From: Nostoc sp. ATCC 53789
GTDB taxonomy: Bacteria; Cyanobacteriota; Cyanobacteriia; Cyanobacteriales; Nostocaceae
DNA length: 64,000 nt
Reading direction: 5' to 3'
Assembly: GCF_009873495.1 (NCBI RefSeq)
Contig: NZ_CP046703.1
Location: 7,188,001 to 7,252,000, forward strand
This document shows positions 45,599 through 53,295 of this stretch, one piece after another. A model generated the notes under the pieces. It made no database searches, was not told where the DNA came from, and was given only the letters and a program-made list of their open reading frames with translations. A program made the position numbers and the translations under genes. How positions within the stretch are numbered: the first letter of the stretch is position 1; the number at the start of each line of letters is the position of its first letter.

Positions 45599-46414
45599 TT
45601 AGAAGTAGGCTGGCTTCAATTTCCGCAGGAAGTTTAGCATGGCTGAAATCACAGTATCAGGCGACTCAATTAAGAAGCCATGACCCCCACCTTCGAGAAC
45701 TACAAGTTCAGCGTCGGGAATGCCTTGAGCAAGTTGCTGGGAAAACTTTAGAGGAGTGAGAATGTCTTGTTTGCCAACTAGAACTAGGGTAGGACAAGGA
45801 ATTTTTTGAAGGCGATCTGTTGTGTCAAAGTCAAGCATGGCTTGGCTGTGATAATGGAGTGAATGAGTTGCTGGCGGGAAAGGATATCTGATTGCAAATT
45901 CGATCAGACCTTCGATCATGCCAGGAATCGAGTAGAAGGTATCTGTAAATATCCAGGGTAATACAACTTTTTCATAAAGTTTCAGGTCTACATTAGCGCA
46001 GAGTTCGCCCCAAGTCTCAATGATGCTGTTGAATAATCCATCACCCTTTGCAAGTGACGAAAGCAGCATTAGACTTTGCACTTTTTCAGGATGTGCTAAC
46101 ACTAATTCTTGAGCTATCTGACCACCCATTGAATGACCTACTAGATGCACCTTCTCGATCGCAAGATGATCGAGCAATGCTGCTACATCATTAGCCATCT
46201 GCTTCAGACTATACGGTGTTTCGGGAGCGGAACTTCGCCCCATACCTCGGTTATCTAAGCGAATAACTTGATACTGCGAAATCAGCGATGGCATAATCAA
46301 CGACCAATAGGCATGATCGCAAAGGAAGCCAGCTATTAATAGCAAAGGCTCACCCTTTCCCTTAATGTCGTAGAACAAATCAATCCCGTTAACCTGAAGC
46401 TTTGGCATAGTCAA
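45599..46414 (-). CDS. Alpha/beta hydrolase
   Basis: 271-residue alpha/beta-hydrolase-fold enzyme. Nucleophile Ser95 in GHSMGG, Asp in VLVGKQDILTP, His in GGGHGFLIE. Oxyanion loop LLLIAGFLCDHAYW, and DNRGMGRSS matches 3-oxoadipate enol-lactonase-like members. It lies downstream of an AhpD-like carboxymuconolactone decarboxylase-family gene, a pairing also seen in aromatic catabolism, but the substrate cannot be told. ATG start with no signal peptide. Confidence 0.86.
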   Translation of the reverse strand: MTMPKLQVNGIDLFYDIKGKGEPLLLIAGFLCDHAYWSLIMPSLISQYQVIRLDNRGMGRSSAPETPYSLKQMANDVAALLDHLAIEKVHLVGHSMGGQIAQELVLAHPEKVQSLMLLSSLAKGDGLFNSIIETWGELCANVDLKLYEKVVLPWIFTDTFYSIPGMIEGLIEFAIRYPFPPATHSLHYHSQAMLDFDTTDRLQKIPCPTLVLVGKQDILTPLKFSQQLAQGIPDAELVVLEGGGHGFLIESPDTVISAMLNFLRKLKPAYF

Positions 46415-46462
46415 TAATTCTGCTAAACCCGATCTGAAGCAGGGATCGACAACGCTACACTC

Positions 46463-46855
46463 CTACGTCTTAAATCTCTCGTCCACCGGAATTTGATAGC
46501 CGTTAGCGAGGCGATTGGTCATGTTGGCAGTAGCTGCGATCGCCATGAGTTCCCCGAACATGGTATCATTCATCCCCTTGACCCGCGCTCCTGCTGTGTG
46601 CGAGGCAATACAATACTCACAGCCATTTGTCGCACTCACGGCGATATAAATTAGTTCTCGCATCAGTGGATCAATTTCACCAGGGCTAGTCATCACTTCT
46701 TTCACCGCTTGCCAAGTTCGTTGCAAGGTAGGGGGATGATTAGCTATGGCTTTCCAAAAGTTATTAATATAGTCATTCTGGCGGGTGACGCGGATGTCGT
46801 CATATACTGCCCGGATTTCATCGCTGGCTTCTTCGTATTCAATCAGCTTAGTCAT
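46463..46855 (-). CDS. AhpD-like carboxymuconolactone decarboxylase family protein
   Basis: 130-residue helical protein with the peroxidase-type motif NGCEYCIASHTAGARVKGM: a CxxC pair plus His, as in AhpD. Redox-active alkylhydroperoxidase-like function is more likely than decarboxylation because both cysteines are present. Middle gene of a three-gene minus-strand group (retropepsin-like, AhpD-like, hydrolase) with 25-48 bp spacing. Confidence 0.87.
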   Translation of the reverse strand: MTKLIEYEEASDEIRAVYDDIRVTRQNDYINNFWKAIANHPPTLQRTWQAVKEVMTSPGEIDPLMRELIYIAVSATNGCEYCIASHTAGARVKGMNDTMFGELMAIAATANMTNRLANGYQIPVDERFKT

Positions 46856-46880
46856 GTTTCTATGTTTTTACTTCCAACCA

Positions 46881-47462
46881 TTAGCGGTGATGAAATTCGA
46901 CCTCTCTCTCCAGAATCTTAATATCATAGTTGCCGAAGAAATCGTGGCCCAGTAAGCCGATGCTGGCTTTGGGTGCGATCGCTACCTGAAGATTATTGGC
47001 TGTAACTCCACCTGCTGCAATAGATTTTACCTTACTGGTTGGAAATTCTACTTCGCTACCATCGGCAATTTGGGCTTGCATTGTACCTGTAGTCTGGAGT
47101 TTAAGTGTATTCGCCATACTTTGAGTAATAATAGTCCCGCTAGCACCAGTATCTACAATCATTTCAAAGGTTTTTTTGTCATTGAAGGTAACGTCAATCA
47201 CAGGAGTTCCACCAAAGCGGCGTTTAATTGAAACTCGAAAAACTCTGTCGTCTGAAGGTGCGGCTATATTGCCACAAAGCCTTTCTAATCCAACGGTTTT
47301 ACCGGAGGACGTTACCATGTAACATGCTCCTGGATCGTCTGCTGTTGCTCGATGAGAGAATGCTAAAAATATCAGCGTTGGGATTAGTGCGTAGGCGTAG
47401 CTTTTCGTAGACATCACAGTTGAAGTCATGGTTTTAATCCCATACTTAAAAATATTATTCAT
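46881..47462 (-). CDS. Exported retropepsin-like aspartic protease
   Basis: 193-residue single-domain clan AA protease. Active-site motif MIVDTGASGTIIT, with flap and C-terminal IGLLGHDFFGNYDIKI, matching the bacterial TIGR02281-type family that works as a dimer. An N-terminal hydrophobic signal (YALIPTLIFLAFSHRATA) precedes it, so it is probably periplasmic or lipid-anchored. ATG 47462 chosen; a TTG at 47486 and a later ATG are alternatives. Confidence 0.83.
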   Translation of the reverse strand: MNNIFKYGIKTMTSTVMSTKSYAYALIPTLIFLAFSHRATADDPGACYMVTSSGKTVGLERLCGNIAAPSDDRVFRVSIKRRFGGTPVIDVTFNDKKTFEMIVDTGASGTIITQSMANTLKLQTTGTMQAQIADGSEVEFPTSKVKSIAAGGVTANNLQVAIAPKASIGLLGHDFFGNYDIKILEREVEFHHR

Positions 47463-47697
47463 ATTAGCTTTCGCTCCATTTTTCAATATTTATTTAAATC
47501 TAAATTGCTTACAATATTTACTTTTAGTAGCTTAAATAATGTGTTTATTTTTAGGATAGTTATGGTGATTTTTTATATATTTTTAGAATATGAAAATAAT
47601 GTGATGTAAGCTATATTAGCTAGAATTACTGATTGAAAAATTAAAGATTGGGTGAAGACATGATGAAACTACTGAGAGTTAACTTATCAAGTAAATA

Positions 47698-48480
47698 TTA
47701 ATTGTCTGACTCAAAGGTTGCTGCTGCATTTACAGCAATTGCGATCGCATTTTTCACAGCAATATCCCTCTGTTCTAAGATGATATTTTCACTCACAGTA
47801 CGCCCAGCAACTACACCGCAAACAGCAGCAGCAGCAAAATTATACACACCTGCCATTTTGAATAGTGTGCCGGATTCCATCTCATAATTCAAGATATTTA
47901 AGTGCCGATATTCTTCTGTGATGCCATGCAGCGATCGCATTAAATTTGGATTTGCTGAATCAGTGCGTTCTTGTCCTTCGTAAAAAGTATCAACTGATGC
48001 CGTAATCCCTATGTAATGTTCAACCTTTAATTCTCGCGCAGCTTTAACTAAAGCGACTGTCAGAAACGGATCGGCTGCGGCTGGATATTCCACAGGTGCA
48101 ATGTCATTTGCTGCACCTTGGCGACACAATGCTGCACTGCTAATAATAACGCTACCAACTGGTATATAAGGTTGAATTGCTCCGCAAGTTCCAATGCGAA
48201 TAATTTGCCGGATTCCTACCTGTATCAACTCGTTGACAACAATACTTAATGAAGGCGCACCCATACCACTAGTAGCAGATAAGATGCTGCGACCATTTGG
48301 TAAATATCCTACATAGCTATTGAGTCCGCGATTTTCTGACAACACGCGCACATCTTGGAAATAAGTTTGGGCGATTAGATGCGATCGCTCTGGATCACCC
48401 GATAATAGGGCAATGCTGGGAGGTGATGAACCTAAATCATCTTGTCCAAAGCCAATGTGATAGAAGCGTTTACCTGTCAT
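47698..48480 (-). CDS. Nucleoside phosphorylase, uridine phosphorylase-like
   Basis: 260-residue PNP/UDP family enzyme that cleaves nucleosides with phosphate. Motifs: LLSGDPERSHLIA, ATSGMGAPSLSIVVNEL, IRIGTCGAIQPYIPVGSVII (phosphate/ribose site) and LNYEMESGTLFKMA (purine/pyrimidine loop; MES binds ribose). Closest in style to uridine phosphorylase. The gene is alone. Confidence 0.87.
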   Translation of the reverse strand: MTGKRFYHIGFGQDDLGSSPPSIALLSGDPERSHLIAQTYFQDVRVLSENRGLNSYVGYLPNGRSILSATSGMGAPSLSIVVNELIQVGIRQIIRIGTCGAIQPYIPVGSVIISSAALCRQGAANDIAPVEYPAAADPFLTVALVKAARELKVEHYIGITASVDTFYEGQERTDSANPNLMRSLHGITEEYRHLNILNYEMESGTLFKMAGVYNFAAAAVCGVVAGRTVSENIILEQRDIAVKNAIAIAVNAAATFESDN

Positions 48481-48752
48481 ATAGGTGAGATTAGCGATCG
48501 CCCTAACAGAATACTATGCTGGGGTGATTTTTATTTTCCTAGAGCAAATCTCCTCCTTCCCATATCTGAAGTTGTCTTTCAGCCGCAACTATGCAATTGA
48601 GATATTTGGCCTGTTCCTTTTTTGTACTACATTTGTAATATTAAAATGTTACTCTTTTGGTGGTGACTGTTTGTCACTTGAACAAAAGGAAATTTTATGA
48701 TTTCCCGAAACCGCTTATTCAGTAAACTCAATTGGACATTCAGGAGTTTTTT

Positions 48753-49625
48753 GTGCCTACTTTGAAAACTCTGCAACCTGGAGATGAAGTATCGCTAGAA
48801 GCATTTCTCTTGCAACACGCTGATACTTCTATGTTTTTGCGCTCTAATTGGCGGGCTGCGGGACTGCTTGATGAAGGTGCAAGATTTCAAGGAACTTACG
48901 TAGCAGCCTACTTAGATGAAAGTATAGTGGCAGTTGCAGCCCATTTTTGGAATGGGATGATAATAGTCCAAGCGCCTGTATATTTGCCAGAGGTGGTGCA
49001 AGCAGTTGTGGCACAATCTGGACGTGCTATTTCTGGAATTAGTGGCCCAGCAGCACAAGTTGAAGCGACAAAAAGCATTTTGGGACTTAGCAACACACCA
49101 ACTCAGCTTGATGAACATGAGATATTGTTTTCTCTAGCACTACGAGATTTACAAATACCTGAAGCTTTAGCATCTGCAAAGGTGCAGTGTCGTTTGCCAC
49201 ATCCAGAAGAATTGGAATTACTTATCGAATGGTGCGTTGCTTATAACGTAGAAGCTTTAGGAAAAACCGATACTCCAAGTTTAAGACTTGCTTGCGATCG
49301 CATAATTGAAGCACATCAAGATATGCGTATGCATTGGGTTTTGGTAGCAGGAGATACTCTAGTTTCTTACTCTGCTTTCAATGCCAGTCTACCTGATATT
49401 GTGCAAATTGGTGGAGTGTGGACACCGCCAGCGCTGCGGGGGAAAGGCTATGCCAAAAGTGTGGTAGCTGGCTCGTTGTTAGAAGCGCGATCGCTCTTAG
49501 TAAAACGTGCCATCCTATTTACAGGTCATAATAACCAAGCAGCCCAAGCAGTCTATCAACAAATTGGCTTTTTGTCTACTGGCGAGAAGTATGGCTTAGT
49601 CTTATTTGAAGAGACTCAGGCTTGA
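48753..49625 (+). CDS. GNAT-family N-acetyltransferase
   Basis: 290-residue protein with a C-terminal GNAT domain: VQIGGVWTPPALRGKGYAKSVVAGSLLEAR (acetyl-CoA loop RGKGYA) and GHNNQAAQAVYQQIGFLSTG. The N-terminal half is a diverged GNAT-like fold (HADTSMFLRSN...). Start is GTG 48753, which has AGGAG 6 bases upstream; an earlier TTG at 48732 is less likely. Substrate unknown. Confidence 0.84.
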   Translation: MPTLKTLQPGDEVSLEAFLLQHADTSMFLRSNWRAAGLLDEGARFQGTYVAAYLDESIVAVAAHFWNGMIIVQAPVYLPEVVQAVVAQSGRAISGISGPAAQVEATKSILGLSNTPTQLDEHEILFSLALRDLQIPEALASAKVQCRLPHPEELELLIEWCVAYNVEALGKTDTPSLRLACDRIIEAHQDMRMHWVLVAGDTLVSYSAFNASLPDIVQIGGVWTPPALRGKGYAKSVVAGSLLEARSLLVKRAILFTGHNNQAAQAVYQQIGFLSTGEKYGLVLFEETQA

Positions 49626-49773
49626 GAGCGAATTTTAGATTTTAAATTTTGGATTTTAGATTGAATTATTCACAATCCAAAATCGGGCGTTGGTGATTTC
49701 ATGTATGAAAACGATTTACTCAAAAACAATTAAATCATAATAGAACTGAGAGTTTCATCATTACGACTGTTTT

Positions 49774-50412
49774 ATGATGTATCAAACTGACCCACCGCGA
49801 TCGCCAAAAGATGTATTGCCGACCATGTATGATCTTCCCAGTGAAGATCCAGAGGAGCCTGGTTTGCCCGATCAGTTTCATTTATTGCAACCTCGTTTGT
49901 TAGACGAAACCTTTCGTCCACAGAATTATCCTAGTGATGAGATATTTGTTGCTAGCAATCTGAATCTTTATTACGATCCGCGCCATCCACTGTGGCATAA
50001 GCGACCAGATTGGTTTGCTGTTTTAGGTGTTTCCCGTCTCTACGAACAACGAGATTTACGCTTAAGTTATGTTGTTTGGCAAGAGGGAGTTCATCCTTTT
50101 ATTGTGGTTGAATTGCTGTCTCCAGGTACTGAAAAGGAAGACTTGGGACAGACATTGCGGGATATCAAGCAACCACCAGGAAAATGGGAAGTATATGAAC
50201 GGATTCTACGTGTTCCTTATTATGTAGTATTTGATCGATACAAATATGAGTTTAGGGTATTTAAATTGGAAGGTGGTCGTTATGCTGAGATAGCACTCTC
50301 AGAGCCACGTTTCTGGATACCAGAATTAGAATTAGGCTTGGGTGTATGGCAGGGACAGTATCAAAATGTAGAACAGCCGTGGTTACGGTGGTATGATGAA
50401 ACTCTCAACTGA
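49774..50412 (+). CDS. Uma2-family (DUF820) protein, C-terminal coiled coil lost to a stop codon
   Basis: 212-residue Uma2-type putative nuclease (RPDWFAVLGVSRL, FIVVELLSPGTEKEDLG, PYYVVFDRY). TGA at 50410 ends the domain, but the same frame continues 34 codons with TEQESQRAERERQWAERLIAQLRR, the charged coiled coil typical of longer family members, to TAG at 50517. So the stop appears to be a recent nonsense mutation; the catalytic part is complete and may remain functional. Confidence 0.8.
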   Translation: MMYQTDPPRSPKDVLPTMYDLPSEDPEEPGLPDQFHLLQPRLLDETFRPQNYPSDEIFVASNLNLYYDPRHPLWHKRPDWFAVLGVSRLYEQRDLRLSYVVWQEGVHPFIVVELLSPGTEKEDLGQTLRDIKQPPGKWEVYERILRVPYYVVFDRYKYEFRVFKLEGGRYAEIALSEPRFWIPELELGLGVWQGQYQNVEQPWLRWYDETLN

Positions 50413-50549
50413 GTATTGACTTCTACAGAACAAGAAAGCCAACGGGCTGAACGAGAAAGACAATGGGCTGAACGGTTGATTGCACAATTGCGTAGACACG
50501 AAGTGGCTTGTCGCTAGACATCGCTCGGCGTTGAACCCGATGTAGATAC

Positions 50550-51083
50550 TTAATTCCTCACAAGTTTGCTCTTTTGTGAATAATCTGTATAACCTTGAAT
50601 ATTCTCTGGTTCAAATTGACCCAGTACACGCGAAGCTTCGCGTGTTAAATCCTCATTTCCGGTAACTACAATTAGGTATTTACCAGCATTCAGACGGTTA
50701 CGATAGGGTAAAGCATCGCCACTGCCAACTGTTATGCCAGTTCCTTGACCGATTAAACTAGCCCCCAAAGCACCGCCTATCGCTCCTAATATACCAGCAA
50801 GAAATTCATTACCAAATCGAGCAAACTGGGGAAATAGTTCAACTTCTGTGAGATGGTTAAAGGCATAACCTGCAACAAATCCAAAGATTACAAGCCCCCC
50901 AAAGAGCCGAGTTGATTGTTTACGGGCTTGCTTATCGGGATCAATCATTCCAAATTCATCAGCACTTAAATAACCATCTCCTAAAATATTCACTTGTGAA
51001 GTTGGCAAGCCTGCTTTTTCCAGAGCAGAGTAAGCGGCTTCTACTTGTATTCGATCTGGTAAAACTGCAACAAGGTAATTCAT
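50550..51083 (-). CDS. General stress protein-like membrane protein, single copy
   Basis: 177-residue relative of the 16947 gene: MNYLVAVLPDRIQVEAAYSALEKAGL is the ferredoxin-like stress domain. It is followed by two hydrophobic helices (STRLFGGLVIFGFVAGYAF and LAGILGAIGGALGASLIG) and a strand KYLIVVTGNEDLTREASRVL. ATG 51083 has AAGGA 7 bases upstream; an upstream in-frame start (51170) would overlap the ChaB gene. Confidence 0.8.
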   Translation of the reverse strand: MNYLVAVLPDRIQVEAAYSALEKAGLPTSQVNILGDGYLSADEFGMIDPDKQARKQSTRLFGGLVIFGFVAGYAFNHLTEVELFPQFARFGNEFLAGILGAIGGALGASLIGQGTGITVGSGDALPYRNRLNAGKYLIVVTGNEDLTREASRVLGQFEPENIQGYTDYSQKSKLVRN

Positions 51084-51148
51084 AAGGATTTCCTTTTTAA
51101 CAAAGATTTTTTGTGCGAAATTAATAAAACTGCTGAATACGATCCGAG

Positions 51149-51352
51149 CTATTCTGGCTTTTTGTGCCATTGCCCATCGCTGCCTTTTTCATAATCGCGT
51201 TTCACAGCGCTCCAAGCAACACGAAAGGCACGCTCCTCTTCATCATATTCTTCTTGAGCATTGTTAAATGCAGCCCGAAAAATTTCTTGGGCGTGCTTGG
51301 GTAAGTGATCTTTGACTGAATCAGGTAAGTCTGCAATCTCTTGGTAAGGCAT
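51149..51352 (-). CDS. ChaB-family small protein
   Basis: 67 residues: MPYQEIADLPDSVKDHLPKHAQEIFRAAFNNA ... EERAFRVAWSAVK. The LP.SVK.HLP.HAQEI..AAFN.A motif and RVAW are the ChaB signature (linked in E. coli to the cation transporter ChaA; found in many bacteria and some phages). Encoded just upstream of the stress protein on the same strand. Confidence 0.9.
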   Translation of the reverse strand: MPYQEIADLPDSVKDHLPKHAQEIFRAAFNNAQEEYDEEERAFRVAWSAVKRDYEKGSDGQWHKKPE

Positions 51353-51365
51353 AAATTTCGTTTCC

Positions 51366-51694
51366 TTACTTTTTCGCTTGATCCAGAGCTTCAATTGCTC
51401 CGCTGGCACGAAAAATCCTTTCTGGATCGTTATCGTAAACAACTTCGTGGATTTGCCACAAGTCGAGGTGGTCAGTTTTGGGACGACGTAGTGATTCTTC
51501 AAGTTGTTGCATTGCCACTTTGCGATCGCGTTCTTGGGTGCAAACCTTCGTCATCAAAAAAACCTTATCTCGTCGCCCCTGCAACGCCTCTCCCATCCAC
51601 TCTTCACTACGATGCTGGTTATGCTCCCAAGCGTTATCCATGTGTCAATGGCTTCGTAGGTAATGTGAATTGCCTCTTCCTTACTCTTTGCTAA
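51366..51694 (-). pseudogene. Aldo/keto reductase remnant, frameshifted
   Basis: The 51366-51641 part reads MDNAWEHNQHRSEEWMGEAL ... CTQERDRKVAMQQLEESLR ... DHLDLWQIHEV, which is the aldo/keto reductase core. In a neighbouring frame upstream (51641-51694), KEEAIHITYEAIDTW precedes it. Both ends of the enzyme (about 330 residues normally) are missing and the two pieces are frameshifted, so this is a dead gene. Confidence 0.82.
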
Positions 51695-51767
51695 TTTCTT
51701 CCAACAATTACGCGACTTTAAATAATTCGTAATTATTAACTACAAATTATTTAAAGTCGTGATGGTG

Positions 51768-52211
51768 TTAAAAACTAATTGTTTGTGGTTTAAAACTCGA
51801 TGTACTATCCCAATAATTCACCTGGTTAATATTCACTTTAAGCAAAGCAATATCGGGTTCGTCCAATCCTTTAGGAAACCAGGTTTGAAGTTCTAGCTTC
51901 CATAATTCTCGCATCTTGTTGCGGTCTTTCACGAGTTGTGATCTACCTGAGATAGAAACGTATCGCTGCTGTTCGGGTGACGAAAAACTAACATTGACCT
52001 GCTCATGCTGTTCAATCTCAGTCACCTTATGGGAACCAGCATAAGTAAAGAACCAGAGTGTGGCTTCAGAGTTAATCTCACCACTTTTTGACATGGGGTA
52101 ACTATGCAAACTTCCATCATCATCGACTGTGGTAAACATACCATAATCAATATTTTTGATTAGTTCATGCAGCTTGTGAATCTCTTGAGCGCGGTCTGTA
52201 GAAGTTGCCAT
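51768..52211 (-). CDS. Pyridoxamine phosphate oxidase-like FMN-binding protein (general stress protein 26 type)
   Basis: 147-residue split-barrel flavin protein. Motifs: GMFTTVDDDGSLHSYPMSKSG, LWFFTYAGSHKVTEIE, VNVSFSSPEQQRYVSISGRSQL and MRELWKLELQTWFPKGLDEPDIALLKV, matching the general stress protein 26 group that binds FMN/FAD or F420. No enzymatic role can be assigned. Confidence 0.86.
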   Translation of the reverse strand: MATSTDRAQEIHKLHELIKNIDYGMFTTVDDDGSLHSYPMSKSGEINSEATLWFFTYAGSHKVTEIEQHEQVNVSFSSPEQQRYVSISGRSQLVKDRNKMRELWKLELQTWFPKGLDEPDIALLKVNINQVNYWDSTSSFKPQTISF

Positions 52212-52907
52212 TGTTTGTACTACTTTTTCTATTTTGATTACAACCAGCTTATAGGATCGTAAAGTTATGTTTTAGTATTAGCTTTTTTAGTTTAAATTGC
52301 GTGAGTCTACAGATGTAATTCTATTAAAATTAGCTCTTTTATTTCTATCTATAGAGATATTGATTGATAGTTAATATTCTGTGTACACACATTTAGTCAT
52401 AGTAAGGTGAACTTTATGCTTATTTCTTTAGACTTAAAGTTTATAATTTTTATCCTTAGCGTAGCGTAAAGCCTTTTCTACGCGAGGCTTTGTCAACTGC
52501 ATATTTTCTCTATAAGATGCCAGTTGTAGCCCATTCTGACTTCTGAGTTCTTCTTTAATCTCGCCGAGTTATGTATTGAGAAAGCATTCAAGCATTTTGA
52601 GAAAGTCAAAAGTTATTTTGCTTGCGGAAAACACCAAAAAGAGAAAGTCAAATTTTTTTATAGGGCACCCATCAGCGATGCCTACGCTCTCGTATTGCTA
52701 AATTAACCAAGTAAAGCAAAATCAAGCCTAGCTTGCTGTGGTTAACAATAGTATCTATTTTTACTTTGCAACATTCTTACTACTCATAGCGCCCTATGTA
52801 ATTGTCAAAATTCCTATTTTACGACAATCCAGACCGGAATTATTACTAGCTGGATTGTATAAGATACTTGTGATAATTTAAGCATTAACCACAATTAGAG
52901 GTTGAAA
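52212..52907. other. 696-bp intergenic region upstream of the EACC1-like/caspase pair
   Basis: Contains fragments of dispersed repeats: GCGTAGCGTAAAGCC...CTACGCGAGGC (52458-52490), GTAGCCCATTCTGACTTCTG (52527-52547), and a block at 52673-52758 shared with the region before the SLH gene. No open frame of merit. The pair's promoter is presumably near 52850. Confidence 0.5.
52673..52758 (+). repeat. Block shared with 58566-58670
   Basis: CAGCGATGCCTA, then TTGCTAAATTAAC, AAAATCAAG, AGCT-GCTG and GTATCTATT occur in the same order in both places, about 235 bases before this caspase operon and immediately over the start of the SLH gene. Confidence 0.6.
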
Positions 52908-53285
52908 ATGGCGACTACATCCAACGTCCAGATTACCATCGCCTTGCAAGAGCCTGGTTTAGATGACGATGAACTGCAAGACGAAACGCAGAGACTATTG
53001 CAACAGATGCTGGAACTGGATGAAGTGGAAGATGCTAGCCTTTACCGTGAAGCAGAAGCACCGGAAGGAAGCAAGTCACTTACAGGGCTAGCTGTGGGTT
53101 GGCTAACAACGCAGGTGAATGCTAAGAATATTAAAGCACTGATGGGATTTTTAGGCGATCGCCTTGGCAACAAAACCATCGAACTAGAAATCGAGTCTAA
53201 TGGCAAGAAACTGAAAGTCAAAGCCAGCAGTCGGCAAGAGCTAGAAGCAGCAATTGAGGCAGCACAGAAATTTGTAGCAGGATAG
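52908..53285 (+). CDS. EACC1-like small partner protein of the caspase
   Basis: 125-residue soluble protein. N-terminal strand (NVQITIALQEPGLDDDELQDET) and helix, then a central helix SLTGLAVGWLTTQ and NIKALMGFLGDRL, a beta hairpin KTIELEIESNGKKLKVKAS and a C-terminal helix RQELEAAIEAAQKF. This is the layout of effector-associated constant component 1 (EACC1, described by the Aravind group as the invariant partner of peptidase effectors in conflict systems). RBS AGAGG 6 bases before ATG. It ends 10 bp before the caspase gene, so the two are co-transcribed. Role as a regulator or sensor of the caspase is inferred. Confidence 0.72.
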   Translation: MATTSNVQITIALQEPGLDDDELQDETQRLLQQMLELDEVEDASLYREAEAPEGSKSLTGLAVGWLTTQVNAKNIKALMGFLGDRLGNKTIELEIESNGKKLKVKASSRQELEAAIEAAQKFVAG

Positions 53286-53295
53286 AGAATCGCAG

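Noticed and set aside
48485..48700. 71-codon open frame between the phosphorylase and GNAT genes
   Set aside because: Lies in a promoter region between divergent genes; composition is not protein-like and no ribosome-binding site is seen.
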